Assembly (NCBI RefSeq): GCF_042697365.1
Contig: NZ_CP137604.1
Source: Brucella pseudintermedia
GTDB taxonomy: Bacteria > Pseudomonadota > Alphaproteobacteria > Rhizobiales > Rhizobiaceae
Strand: one strand, 5' to 3'
Length of the DNA: 64,000 nt
Of the stretch, positions 45,214 to 54,283 are shown piece by piece. The position numbers were made by a program, and so were the translations under genes. The notes under the pieces were generated by a model, which saw only the letters and a program-made list of their open reading frames with translations, did not search any database and was not told the origin of the DNA. Position 1 is the stretch's first letter. The number at the start of each line of letters is the position of its first letter.

Positions 45214-45660
45214 GGAACCACAGGGAGATGAACGGCGCGCTTTGTGCAGCTCTTCCGGCTTGACCCCGAGCGTATCGGCAATACGCTGGATCATTGTTGC
45301 TTCGCTGCGATCAAGGCGATTATCGGAGCAGGCGATTGTCACGAGGTCGCCAAGCAACGCTAAACGACGCTCCGGCGCCATCTCTGCCAGCATATTGGCG
45401 GCTTGCTTGGTTGTCGTCTCGTAAGCAAAATCCTTGAGATATTCCGCGACTTCCGGAAGCTCTTCTGGCGCAATGCCGAAATTCTTTTCGGCAATTTCCT
45501 TGAAAGCGGCTATTTCGGCTGGGTGTTGGTCGCCATCGGCAAACACCACATGCAACAGCAAAAGCAATTCAGAAGCGAGCGCCGGATCGTCGGCGACGCG
45601 CTGCACGGCACTCTTCCTGCTCAAAAAAGCAGTAATCCGCTCAAAGATGCTTTCGCTCAT
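45211..45660 (-). CDS. TerB-like protein
   Basis: A 149-residue all-helical protein of the TerB/tellurite-resistance COG4103 type. Two acidic loop motifs typical of the family are visible: FADGDQHPAEIAAFKEIA near residue 40 and ACSDNRLDRSEATMIQRIA near 110. It probably binds a metal ion through these; function is unknown. AGAGGGG precedes the ATG. Its stop codon is the first TAG of a RIME-like repeat, 43 nt before the cobE start, so it may be cotranscribed with cobE-cobM. Confidence 0.8.
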   Translation of the reverse strand: MSESIFERITAFLSRKSAVQRVADDPALASELLLLLHVVFADGDQHPAEIAAFKEIAEKNFGIAPEELPEVAEYLKDFAYETTTKQAANMLAEMAPERRLALLGDLVTIACSDNRLDRSEATMIQRIADTLGVKPEELHKARRSSPCGS

Positions 45661-45825
45661 GGAACCCCTCTAAACTTTCAGCCTGCATATAATGAATAGC
45701 GCCGGATGCACAGGAAAACAATCTCGCTCCGTACGCCGCTTTCTTCAGGCGAAACTCCTCGTTTGACTGGCGTTCGCGCATCCGCTGCTCTATGTTGCCC
45801 CAACCTCTCCTTTAGGCTCCCCCCG

Positions 45826-46611
45826 ATGCTCGATTTCTTTGATACGCTTACCCTGCTCCTGACGGCTGCGGCATTCATTGCCGGAATCATCGATTCCATC
45901 GCCGGCGGCGGCGGAATGATTACGATTCCCGCCTTGTTGCTGGCCGGAATACCACCCGTTGAAGCATTGGGAACGAACAAGCTGCAAGGACTGTTTGGAT
46001 CGTCTTCGGCAACGATCGCCTATGCGCGCAAAGGGCATGTCAACATTCGGGAACAGTGGCCCGAAGCGCTCGCCTCGCTCATCGGCTCGGTATTGGGCGC
46101 ATTGCTGGCAACCGTTCTGCCGGTGGATATCATGCGAGCGGCCCTGCCAATCCTCCTTATCGCCATCGCAGTCTATTTTGCCGTCAAGCCGAGCCTTGGC
46201 GACGTTGACCGGGCGCGACGTCTCGGACCGTTTCTTTTCGGCGTGACGCTCGTTCCGCTGATCGGTTTTTATGACGGGCTCTTTGGCCCCGGAACCGGAT
46301 CGTTCTTCATGCTCGCCTTTGTAGCGCTTGCCGGTTTCGGCGTGCTGAAAGCCACCGCTCACACAAAACTTCTTAACTGTGCGTCCAATATCGGCGGCTT
46401 TGCGACCTTCGCCGCTGTCGGCGTCATCAACTGGAAAATCGGCATCTGCATGGGCATCGCCCAGTTCATCGGCGCACAGATCGGCGCGAGCCTGGCGATG
46501 AAAGTCGGCTCACGCATCATCAAACCGCTTTTGATCGTGGTCAGCCTGGCACTGGCAGTTCGCCTCCTGATGGACGGAACGAACCCGCTGCGCCAGTGGA
46601 TGGGATTCTAG
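45826..46611 (+). CDS. TSUP family (TauE/SafE) membrane transporter
   Basis: A 261-residue inner-membrane protein with about 7-8 hydrophobic helices and the TSUP signature segments: FIAGIIDSIAGGGGMITIPALLL near the start, ALGTNKLQG, and a second repeat with YDGLFGPGTGSFF and KATAHTKLLNCASN. TSUP proteins move sulfite, sulfonates and related anions; the substrate here is unknown. I favour ATG 45826 over 45706, because residues before it are not membrane-like. It ends exactly at the TAG of a repeat. Confidence 0.83.
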   Translation: MLDFFDTLTLLLTAAAFIAGIIDSIAGGGGMITIPALLLAGIPPVEALGTNKLQGLFGSSSATIAYARKGHVNIREQWPEALASLIGSVLGALLATVLPVDIMRAALPILLIAIAVYFAVKPSLGDVDRARRLGPFLFGVTLVPLIGFYDGLFGPGTGSFFMLAFVALAGFGVLKATAHTKLLNCASNIGGFATFAAVGVINWKIGICMGIAQFIGAQIGASLAMKVGSRIIKPLLIVVSLALAVRLLMDGTNPLRQWMGF

Positions 46612-46713
46612 AGCATTTCCAGCAAAAGTGTGAAACGGTTTTGCGTCGGATAATGCGATGAAACAAATAGTTAGAGCGGTTCCGACGGCTCCGTTTTAAG
46701 CGGAACCGCTCTA
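46609..46713. repeat. RIME-like repeat pair between TSUP and EamA genes
   Basis: Begins TAGAGCATTTCC at the TSUP stop, includes the GTGTGAAACGG core, then a perfect 12-bp inverted repeat AGAGCGGTTCCG (46673-46684) / CGGAACCGCTCT (46701-46712). The second arm runs into the EamA stop codon. May also act as a bidirectional terminator. Confidence 0.78.
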
Positions 46714-47139
46714 AATCCGAAGCGCTACCAGCACCACGCCGCAACCGATAAGCAGAATACCGAACCAGTTGATGGTGGACATACGCTCACCAAGGAATGC
46801 CGCACCGAACAGTGCCACCAGCACGACCGACAATTTGTCGATCGGCGCGACGCGGGATGCATCACCGATCTGTAAGGCCCGGAAATAGGCAAGCCACGAA
46901 GCACCGGTCGCCAGTCCCGAAAGCACCAAGAACAGCCACGATTTTCCGGAAATCTCGCCCGGCTTCTGCCATTGTCCGGTAATCGTCAGGAACAGGCATA
47001 GCGCGCCAATGATGACCAGCGTGCGCACAAGCGTGGCAAAATCAGAATTGATGCCTTGAATACCGATCTTGGCGAAGATCGCGGTCAGCGCGGCAAATAC
47101 CGCCGACATCAGCGCCCAGAACTGCCAGCTATCGATCAT
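46711..47139 (-). CDS. EamA-type small transporter
   Basis: A 142-residue inner-membrane protein with four hydrophobic helices and one EamA/DMT repeat (AVFAALTAIFAKIGI, VAPIDKLSVVLVALFG, LGERMSTINWFGILLI). It resembles the COG2510 half-size EamA proteins, which should dimerise. The ATG overlaps the cobO stop by one base (TGATG), so it is the last gene of the riboswitch-led cobalt operon. Its substrate is unknown. Confidence 0.85.
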   Translation of the reverse strand: MIDSWQFWALMSAVFAALTAIFAKIGIQGINSDFATLVRTLVIIGALCLFLTITGQWQKPGEISGKSWLFLVLSGLATGASWLAYFRALQIGDASRVAPIDKLSVVLVALFGAAFLGERMSTINWFGILLIGCGVVLVALRI

Positions 47140-47777
47140 CAGAATTCAATGCCCTTCTGTGCCTTCACGCCGGAGCGGAATGGATGCTTGATCATCTCCA
47201 TCTCGGTCACAAGATCCGCCGCTTCAATCAACTCTTCCTTGGCATTGCGCCCGGTAATGATGACATGCTTCATCTCCGGCTTGGCTTTAAGAACCTCAAT
47301 CACTTCCTCAACCGGCAGATAATCATAACGAAGAACGATATTCAGCTCGTCGCAAAGCACCATATCGTAGCTTTCATCCATTATCAGCGCCTTGGCCTGT
47401 TCCCACGCGCCCCGCGCCATGGCGATATCCCGCGTGCGATCCTGCGTCTCCCAGGTAAAGCCCTCGCCCAGCGCTGAAATCGTCACCTGCTCGGGAAATT
47501 TTTCAAGCACCCAGCGCTCGCCTGTGTCCCACGAACCCTTGACGAACTGCACGACGCCAATCTTCATACCATGACCCAATGCACGGAAAACCATCCCGAA
47601 ACCGGCGGTCGATTTGCCTTTGCCCTTGCCGGTATGGACGATCACCAGCCCCTTTTCCTTGGTCTTCGTAGCCTGGATCTTGTCGCGAGCAGCCTTCTTC
47701 TTGCGCATCTTGTCCGCATGGCGGGCGTTCAGTTCCTCTTCAGTCATGGAGAGAAGTTTTGCAGATTTTTCAGCCAT
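47139..47777 (-). CDS. cobO: Cob(I)yrinic acid a,c-diamide adenosyltransferase (CobA/CobO/BtuR)
   Basis: A 212-residue ATP:corrinoid adenosyltransferase of the BtuR family. The P-loop-like HTGKGKGKSTA lies at about residues 48-58, with DELNIVLRYDYL and IITGRNA downstream. The N-terminus has a Lys-rich stretch. It adds the 5'-deoxyadenosyl group to the cobalt. It overlaps cobN by 8 nt and the EamA gene by 1 nt. Confidence 0.95.
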   Translation of the reverse strand: MAEKSAKLLSMTEEELNARHADKMRKKKAARDKIQATKTKEKGLVIVHTGKGKGKSTAGFGMVFRALGHGMKIGVVQFVKGSWDTGERWVLEKFPEQVTISALGEGFTWETQDRTRDIAMARGAWEQAKALIMDESYDMVLCDELNIVLRYDYLPVEEVIEVLKAKPEMKHVIITGRNAKEELIEAADLVTEMEMIKHPFRSGVKAQKGIEF

Positions 47778-50700
47778 TTGTTCTCATTCCCGGATTCAAA
47801 GTCGCAAGTTGTTCCAGTTCGAACCGCGCCGAATTGGACCGTGGTGTCCAGAAGCCCCGCTCGATGGCGTCGTTCAGCTTCGCTGCCGTCTCGGCAAGTG
47901 CTGCGGGGTTTTTCTCAGCCATGAAGTCATGCACCGTCCTGTCCGCGATATAAGCCTGATAGACCGCCTCGAAGTGATGATTTCCGACCTTGCCGGTGGT
48001 CGCTGCAAAGGCGAACAGATAATCGACCGTTGCCGCAATCTCCGCCGCCCCTTTGTAGCCGTGACGCATCACACCCGCGATCCATTTCGGATTGGCCGCG
48101 CGCCCCCGCACGACGCGTGAAAGCTCTTCCTCCAATGCCCTGATCACCGGTTTCTCCGGGCGGGAATGGTCGTTGTGATAGACCGCAGGCATTGCGCCGC
48201 TCAGGCTTTCCACGGTCGCGGCCATTCCGCCTTCGAACTGATAATAGTCATCGCTGTCGAGGAGATCATGTTCGCGGTTGTCCTGATTCTGCACCACCGC
48301 CTGAACCGAACGAAGCCTTTCTTCCAAAAGGCCACGCTCGGCCTGCCCTTCCTCACCCGCGCCATAGGCATATCCGCCCCAGACAAGCCAGGCTTCCGCC
48401 AGATCGTTGCGCCCGGCCCAGCCATTCTCGTCGATCAGCGCCTGCAAGCCTGCACCATAAGCGCCGGGTTTGGACCCGAAGACACGATAGCCTGCACGGC
48501 GCTGTGCCGTCTTCTCGTCTACCCCATCTGCAACGAGACGCGCTTGCTCTATCCGCATGCGCGCCGCAATCGGATTATCCTCGGCATCCTCATCTAGCTC
48601 CCCCACTGCGCGCACAGCCTTGTCGAACAGCGCAATCTGTTCTGGAAACGCATCGCGGAAGAAGCCGGAAATGCGCAATGTCACATCAACCCGCGGACGG
48701 CCAAGCTTTGCAATCGGAACAATTTCGTATCCGGTTACCCGGCGTGACGCCATGTCCCAGACCGGCTTCACGCCGATCAGCGCCAGGGCCTGCGCAATGT
48801 CATCTCCGCCGGTGCGCATATTCGACGTACCCCACGCGGTCAGGCCGAAAGATGTAGGCCATTCACCATGGTCCTGCGTGTAGCGGGTAATCAGCAGTTC
48901 CGCCGATTTACGCCCAAGTTCCCATGCGGCCGGCGTGGGAACGGCACGACTGTCGGTAGAGAAGAAATTGCGCCCGGTCGGCAGCACATCGGGACGGCCC
49001 CGTGTCGGTGCGCCGGACGGTCCCGGCGGCACAAATCGCCCGCCAAGCGCGGCAAGAAACCCGTCTACTTCCGAAGGACCGCAATTGACCACCATGGGAC
49101 GCAGATGTTCCTCTATGGATTGCAGCACCGCCCGCGTCTGCGACCAGTCTTGCGGGCATTCCTTTTCGCCCGCAACAAAACTCGCCGCCAGCAGCTCGAT
49201 ACGTTCCACCGTATCGCCTGCTATGCGCCATGTTGCTGGGCTAGCGGCGCGCAGGAGTTCCGGTTTCTCTCCCGTCCATGCCTCGGCCATGTTGCAATCC
49301 AGCGGATCGAATATTTCGTCAAACCCACAATCCGCAGCGATTGCCCGCTGGAGACTTTGATCGCCCGGCGCACCGCCAAGCGAAACCGGAACACCGCGCG
49401 GCACACGGGCCAGCGCGACCAGAAGATCGGTCAGCAGTCTGCCTTGAGGTGCAAGCCCGAAAATATGCAGTCCATCACGAATCTGCATTTCCTTGAGATC
49501 GCAAAGGTAAGCGTCGAGCTTTTGCAGCGCCATGTCTTCATCGTCATGGTCTTGAATGCCTGCATCGCGATCAAGTCCGATGTCGCGCACGAGGTCGAGT
49601 ATCTGCCCTTTCAGTCTCAGGAGGCGGCGCGTATCGACACCGGAGGCTTCGTAATATTCATCCACCAGCGCTTCCAGATCTTTCAGCGGCCCATAACTTT
49701 CAGCGCGTGTCAGCGGTGGCGTCAGATGGTCGATGATGACTGCACCGGCACGACGCTTGGCCTGCGTGCCTTCACCGGGGTCATTTACGATGAAAGGATA
49801 GATATGCGGTGTGGGACCGAACACGGCTTCGGGATAGCAGTTTTCCGACAGCGCAAGCGCCTTTCCCGGCAGCCACTCCAGATTTCCATGCTTGCCCATA
49901 TGCACAATGGCATCAATGCCTGCGACCTCGCGCAGAAACGCGTAGAAGGCAATATAGCCGTGCGGCGGCACCAGATCGGGCGAGTGGTAAGTCTCTTTCG
50001 GATCGATATTGTAGCCGCGTGCAGGCTGAATACCGACAAGGGTTTCACCCAGCCGCATCAACGGGAATGCGAAAGCGACAAGTTCCTCGGCAAAATAAGG
50101 ATCGTTTTCCGGCGGGCCCCAGCGATCTCCAACTTCTTTCTGAATCGCAATGGGAAGTTTTTTGAAGAAAGCCTTGTATTGATTCAGTGAAATCGTCTCG
50201 CGTATCTCGCGCCCGTCACGTGCGGCATTGGTCGGCCCTGCCGTTAGGGCACGCATTAAAGCATCACCGTCCACCGGCAGGTTAGCGACGGGATAGCCGC
50301 CCTTGGCCATGGCGTGCAGGACTTCGACCGTTCCGGCTGGCGTGTCGAGACCCACGCCATTGCCAAGCCGCCCGTCGCGGTTCGGATAATTGGCAAGGAT
50401 CAGCGCAACACGCCTTTCCTCAGGCGATTTCCGCCCCAACCGAACCCAGTTTGCGGCAAGTTGCGCCACAAAATCCACGCGGTTTTCATGCGGCTCGTGC
50501 GTCACGATATTCGCTTCTACTGCCGCATCAAACTGCTTTGCAGACTTGAAGGATACCGCACGCGAAAGCACCCGCCCGTCCACTTCCGGCAGGGCGACAT
50601 TCATCGCCAGATCGCGCGCCAGCAGCCCTTGCTGCGACGTTTCCCAGACGGTTTTCGGCGTACCGGAAAAGATAACTTGCAAGACCATATTGCCGCGCTT

Positions 50701-51549
50701 GTCCAGCACCGTCGGCTTGCGCTCGGCACCTGGCGAAGAAATCGCAAATCCGGTGGCGTTCAAAACGATATCCGGCGGACAATCCGCAAACAGACCATCG
50801 ACAACGGCTGCGGACAATCGGTCCTTGAGGCTCGAAACGAATATCGGAAGCGGGTTGAGGCCATTTGCTTGCAACGAAGCGATCAGCGCATCGACAGGCT
50901 GCGTCTGTCCGCTTTGCACCAGCGCCCGATAAAAAATGATGCCGGCGACTGGTGCCTTTACATCGCTCCACTGCGTACGGATGCTTTCCAGCGACGCGAC
51001 ATGCTCTCCCGGCCACCACAGACCGGCCCTGAGCAAAGGGGCGGCACTCTCCGGCTTCTCGGAACCCGCGATCAGTGCAGCGCAATAGTGAAGAAATGCG
51101 CCCGTATTTGCCGCCCCGCCTTCAATCAGATACTGCCAGAGTTCATTTCGTTCCTGGGCAGAGATCGTCGAAAAACGGTCCAGCCCGTGGTCTGGCTTAT
51201 CGTCCCCCGGCAATACGGCAATCTTGACGCCATGATTGACGGCGCAGGCATGTAGTGCTTCCAGCCCATAGGGCCAATAGGTCTCCCCGCCAATGATGCG
51301 AACGACGATCAGCTTTGCGTGCCGCGCGGTGCGCTCCACATAAGCATCAACGGACATGGGATGGGTGAGGCTCAGGAAATTGGCCAGCCGCAAGCTTGGC
51401 AAATCCGGTGCAAGCCTGTGTGCCTGCGCCAGACTGGCCAGTTCTGTATCGGCGGCGGAAAGGAACAATATTTCTCCCGGTGTCTGGCCGAGATCGACGG
51501 CCTCATTGCCGTCGCTGATCGTTCCTTTCTGGGCAAGCAGGAGATGCAT
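47770..51549 (-). CDS. cobN: Cobaltochelatase subunit CobN
   Basis: A 1259-residue large subunit of the ATP-dependent aerobic cobaltochelatase, which inserts Co(II) into hydrogenobyrinic acid a,c-diamide together with CobS and CobT (not in this window). The family motif HMGKHGNLEWLPGKALALS lies near residue 560. Length matches CobN/BchH proteins. The ATG shares one base with the cobW stop (TGATG), and the stop overlaps cobO. It is the central gene of the riboswitch-led operon. Confidence 0.96.
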   Translation of the reverse strand: MHLLLAQKGTISDGNEAVDLGQTPGEILFLSAADTELASLAQAHRLAPDLPSLRLANFLSLTHPMSVDAYVERTARHAKLIVVRIIGGETYWPYGLEALHACAVNHGVKIAVLPGDDKPDHGLDRFSTISAQERNELWQYLIEGGAANTGAFLHYCAALIAGSEKPESAAPLLRAGLWWPGEHVASLESIRTQWSDVKAPVAGIIFYRALVQSGQTQPVDALIASLQANGLNPLPIFVSSLKDRLSAAVVDGLFADCPPDIVLNATGFAISSPGAERKPTVLDKRGNMVLQVIFSGTPKTVWETSQQGLLARDLAMNVALPEVDGRVLSRAVSFKSAKQFDAAVEANIVTHEPHENRVDFVAQLAANWVRLGRKSPEERRVALILANYPNRDGRLGNGVGLDTPAGTVEVLHAMAKGGYPVANLPVDGDALMRALTAGPTNAARDGREIRETISLNQYKAFFKKLPIAIQKEVGDRWGPPENDPYFAEELVAFAFPLMRLGETLVGIQPARGYNIDPKETYHSPDLVPPHGYIAFYAFLREVAGIDAIVHMGKHGNLEWLPGKALALSENCYPEAVFGPTPHIYPFIVNDPGEGTQAKRRAGAVIIDHLTPPLTRAESYGPLKDLEALVDEYYEASGVDTRRLLRLKGQILDLVRDIGLDRDAGIQDHDDEDMALQKLDAYLCDLKEMQIRDGLHIFGLAPQGRLLTDLLVALARVPRGVPVSLGGAPGDQSLQRAIAADCGFDEIFDPLDCNMAEAWTGEKPELLRAASPATWRIAGDTVERIELLAASFVAGEKECPQDWSQTRAVLQSIEEHLRPMVVNCGPSEVDGFLAALGGRFVPPGPSGAPTRGRPDVLPTGRNFFSTDSRAVPTPAAWELGRKSAELLITRYTQDHGEWPTSFGLTAWGTSNMRTGGDDIAQALALIGVKPVWDMASRRVTGYEIVPIAKLGRPRVDVTLRISGFFRDAFPEQIALFDKAVRAVGELDEDAEDNPIAARMRIEQARLVADGVDEKTAQRRAGYRVFGSKPGAYGAGLQALIDENGWAGRNDLAEAWLVWGGYAYGAGEEGQAERGLLEERLRSVQAVVQNQDNREHDLLDSDDYYQFEGGMAATVESLSGAMPAVYHNDHSRPEKPVIRALEEELSRVVRGRAANPKWIAGVMRHGYKGAAEIAATVDYLFAFAATTGKVGNHHFEAVYQAYIADRTVHDFMAEKNPAALAETAAKLNDAIERGFWTPRSNSARFELEQLATLNPGMRTNG

Positions 51550-52598
51550 CAGGCGGCGTCTTTCACCGCTTGGGCAATCGCTGTTTCGTCAATATCGTGC
51601 AATCCGATGACAACCAGCCGCGTGGAGCGCGTTTCATCCTTGCCCCATGGACGGTCGAAATAATGCTCAATGCGCGGACCGACCGCCTGCACGACCAGAC
51701 GCATCGGCTTGCCCGGCACATCGACAAAGCCCTTCAGACGAAGAATGTCATGTTCCGCGATGACCGCTTTTAGCTTGTCCGTGAATAGTTTGGGATCGGC
51801 AACAGAACCTGTCTCGACGACAAAACTCTCAAACTCATCGTGATCGTGTTCATGTCCATCCGCATGATGAATTTCATGGTGAGACTTACGGTTGGCGATG
51901 TCGTCTTCCGTACCGACACCGAGGCCCAGCAGAACATCGGCTCCAAGCTTGCCAAAGCTTGCAGGAACCATGTTCACCCGGCGCGACGAGCGCTCGGCCA
52001 CATCGGTCTTGACACTTTCCAATCTCGATGGATCGATCAGATCGGCCTTGTTGAGCACGATAAGGTCGGCTGCATGAATCTGATCCTCAAAAAGTTCCTC
52101 CAAGGGGCTTTCATGATCAAGAGATTCGTCCGCTGCCCGCTGTGCATCAACCTTGTCATGATCATCGGCAAAACGTCCCTCTGCAACAGCGGCGGCATCG
52201 ATCACCGTGACCACGCCATCGACTGTCACCTGCGTCTTGATTTCCGGCCAGTTGAAGGCGGCAACCAACGGCTGCGGCAAGGCAAGGCCGGAGGTTTCGA
52301 TCACGATATGATCAGGGCGATCAGCACGATCAAGAAGCTTGGTCATCGTCGGGATGAAATCATCGGCAACAGTGCAGCAAATGCAGCCATTGTTGAGCTC
52401 GATCACATCTTCCTCGCGGCATGTCTCGATACCGCAGCCTTTCAGAATGCCTCCATCGACACCGAGATCGCCAAACTCGTTGATGATCAATGCAATGCGT
52501 TTTCCATTGGCGTTTTCCAATAGATTGCGGATCATCGTCGTTTTGCCCGATCCGAGAAAACCCGTGATAACGGTTGCGGGAATTTTTTGTCCCTGCAT
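51549..52598 (-). CDS. cobW: CobW GTPase, metal chaperone
   Basis: A 349-residue G3E GTPase of the COG0523 group, thought to deliver cobalt to the chelatase. The P-loop GFLGSGKTT is at residues 13-21, the metal motif NNGCICC at about 69-75, and the GTPase specificity motif NKADL near 187. A histidine-rich segment (HHEIHHADGHEHDHDE) near residue 235 fits metal handling. It precedes cobN and follows cobP by 4 nt. Confidence 0.95.
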   Translation of the reverse strand: MQGQKIPATVITGFLGSGKTTMIRNLLENANGKRIALIINEFGDLGVDGGILKGCGIETCREEDVIELNNGCICCTVADDFIPTMTKLLDRADRPDHIVIETSGLALPQPLVAAFNWPEIKTQVTVDGVVTVIDAAAVAEGRFADDHDKVDAQRAADESLDHESPLEELFEDQIHAADLIVLNKADLIDPSRLESVKTDVAERSSRRVNMVPASFGKLGADVLLGLGVGTEDDIANRKSHHEIHHADGHEHDHDEFESFVVETGSVADPKLFTDKLKAVIAEHDILRLKGFVDVPGKPMRLVVQAVGPRIEHYFDRPWGKDETRSTRLVVIGLHDIDETAIAQAVKDAA

Positions 52599-52602
52599 TG
52601 AT

Positions 52603-53124
52603 TTATCCCTTCATCTTGAGCGGCAGCCCTGCCGCCATGAAATAAACTTCGTCCACGATCGCAGCCACTGCCTGGTGCAGGCGGCCTGCATGATCGCGAA
52701 ATTCCCGTGCCATGCGATTTTCAGGCACGATCCCAAGTCCCACTTCGTTTGAAACCAAAACGACTGGCCCGCCAAGGCTCGGCAGCATCGCGACGAGATT
52801 TGCCGTCTCTCTCGCTATATCGCGTTCGGCCATCATCAGATTGGTAAGCCACAGGGTCAGGCAATCGACCAGCACGAACCGATCGGCGGCAGCATGCAAT
52901 GCGAGTGCGCCGACGAGATCAAGCGGCTCTTCCACTGTCTGCCATTCAGGACCGCGCCGTCCCCGGTGGACAGCAATGCGATTTTCCATTTCCTCATCGA
53001 AAGCGCGTCCAGTTGCCAGATAAAGTGGCTTAAGACCTGAGGATTCGACCATTTTCTCGGCATAGGACGACTTGCCCGAACGGGCTCCGCCAAGAACCAG
53101 AACCGATTTTCCCGGCGAAGCCAT
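52603..53124 (-). CDS. cobP: Adenosylcobinamide kinase / guanylyltransferase
   Basis: A 173-residue CobP/CobU enzyme that phosphorylates adenosylcobinamide and then attaches GMP. The P-loop is LGGARSGKSSYAE; the histidine used for guanylylation is in the HRGRRGPEW segment (VHRGRR). The NEVGLGIVPENRMAREFRD motif near the end is the family signature. It lies 5 nt downstream of cbtA. Confidence 0.94.
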   Translation of the reverse strand: MASPGKSVLVLGGARSGKSSYAEKMVESSGLKPLYLATGRAFDEEMENRIAVHRGRRGPEWQTVEEPLDLVGALALHAAADRFVLVDCLTLWLTNLMMAERDIARETANLVAMLPSLGGPVVLVSNEVGLGIVPENRMAREFRDHAGRLHQAVAAIVDEVYFMAAGLPLKMKG

Positions 53125-53129
53125 TGTCG

Positions 53130-53843
53130 TCAGCCCTCAATCTCGGACGATGCATAGTGCTGGATGAACCAGCCGAGTGCGAGGCCGATTACCGCCCATA
53201 GAAACAGATTGGTCGCCAGCGATGCGACCGCATATTGCGACGCAAGCAGCGAGGGAATGGGCGACGAAATATCTTCTGGATGTGGTGCACCGTAAAGATG
53301 CGGCGCAGCGATCAGAACCAGGCCCAGGATTTTTGCCCAGATTTCCTGACGCAACATGACGAGATAGATACCTAGTCCGCTCAGCACCACTGTCCCAATC
53401 CACCAGAGCTGGCGTTCGGCCAGATCAGCCGCAGGCATTGCCGGCAACTCCGGCGAGAGCCCCAACGCCGGCAGAAATGCCACTGTGAAGAAACCCGCAA
53501 CGCCCCAATAAATGCCATTCTGAACCGTAATACGACGCCCGAGCAGCAATGCTACGCCGCTGAGCAGCAGGGCAAAACCAGCCCCGGCCACAAGATTGGC
53601 CAGGATCGTGTTGCCCAGTCGTCCGAACGGCAATTCGGCGCCTCCTTCTTCGGCATCTGCAGTAGCGCCGCCATGATCATGCGGCGCGGATTCCGCCTCA
53701 CCGTGGCTATGGCCGGCGCCAGCTTCTTCGTAGGTTTCGGCCTGCAGGATCAAAGGCACCGTTTTTAGATACATGGCAGGCGTAACCAGCAGCCCGGCCA
53801 GAAGTCCGGCGGCGAGCGTCGCCAACAAATAACGGATCAACAT
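53130..53843 (-). CDS. cbtA: CbtA cobalt transporter subunit
   Basis: A 237-residue inner-membrane protein with about five to six hydrophobic helices of the CbtA family, predicted cobalt transporter. A periplasmic or cytoplasmic loop after the first helix carries a His-rich segment (GAGHSHGEAE, HDHGG) likely to bind Co. Its partner CbtB is encoded upstream, beyond an interposed palindromic repeat. The gene is under the cobalamin riboswitch. Confidence 0.92.
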   Translation of the reverse strand: MLIRYLLATLAAGLLAGLLVTPAMYLKTVPLILQAETYEEAGAGHSHGEAESAPHDHGGATADAEEGGAELPFGRLGNTILANLVAGAGFALLLSGVALLLGRRITVQNGIYWGVAGFFTVAFLPALGLSPELPAMPAADLAERQLWWIGTVVLSGLGIYLVMLRQEIWAKILGLVLIAAPHLYGAPHPEDISSPIPSLLASQYAVASLATNLFLWAVIGLALGWFIQHYASSEIEG

Positions 53844-53872
53844 TTCTGTCCCTCAATAGCAATTTCGCACCG

Positions 53873-53977
53873 ATGGAGCGCCATCCGAAAAGCCTGAAAC
53901 GGTTTCGGAACAAGATGCGCGTAAAAACAGCCAGATAGGGCATTTCCAACGATTCAATCAAAATGGGAAATGCTCTG
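53873..53977. repeat. RIME-like repeats between cbtB and cbtA
   Basis: Core arms CCGAAA (53885-53890) / TTTCGG (53903-53908) around AGCCTGAAACGG, then AGGGCATTTCC (53937-53947) / GGAAATGCTCT (53966-53976), pairing at 10 of 11 positions. It interrupts an operon whose other gaps are 5 nt or less. Confidence 0.72.
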
Positions 53978-54029
53978 GCCGTCCGCCATCGAGCTTGTTC
54001 AACTTCAGTTCCGGAAGATATTCGACTGC

Positions 54030-54218
54030 TCAGTGGCAGGGAAAACCATAGGAATGGCGCGTATCGTGCGCTGAATCGTGCAGCGTATCGGAATGGGCAA
54101 GCCCTACGCCGTAAATCAGAAACGCGCCGAGAAGCAGTGAACCGACAGCTGTGCCCAGACGGGCAGCGAGCGGTATTGCGAGTGTGCTGGAAACAGAATT
54201 CTGGGTATGTGCAGCCAT
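54030..54218 (-). CDS. cbtB: CbtB small cobalt transporter subunit
   Basis: A 62-residue protein with one membrane helix (LGTAVGSLLLGAFLIYGVGL) and the typical C-terminal His-rich metal motif (HDTRHSYGFPCH). CbtB occurs with CbtA in B12-riboswitch operons. The ATG follows GGAGG; the frame is open upstream to 54305, within the riboswitch leader. Confidence 0.9.
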   Translation of the reverse strand: MAAHTQNSVSSTLAIPLAARLGTAVGSLLLGAFLIYGVGLAHSDTLHDSAHDTRHSYGFPCH

Positions 54219-54283
54219 GACAACCTCCGTGCAGGCAGCTGGGAAAAACCTCCCAAGGGGTGCGGGCTCAATGCCCTCACGCA

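Noticed and set aside
48868..50190. 440-codon plus-strand frame inside cobN
   Set aside because: Shadow of the cobN coding strand; its translation is Arg/His-rich with no domain.
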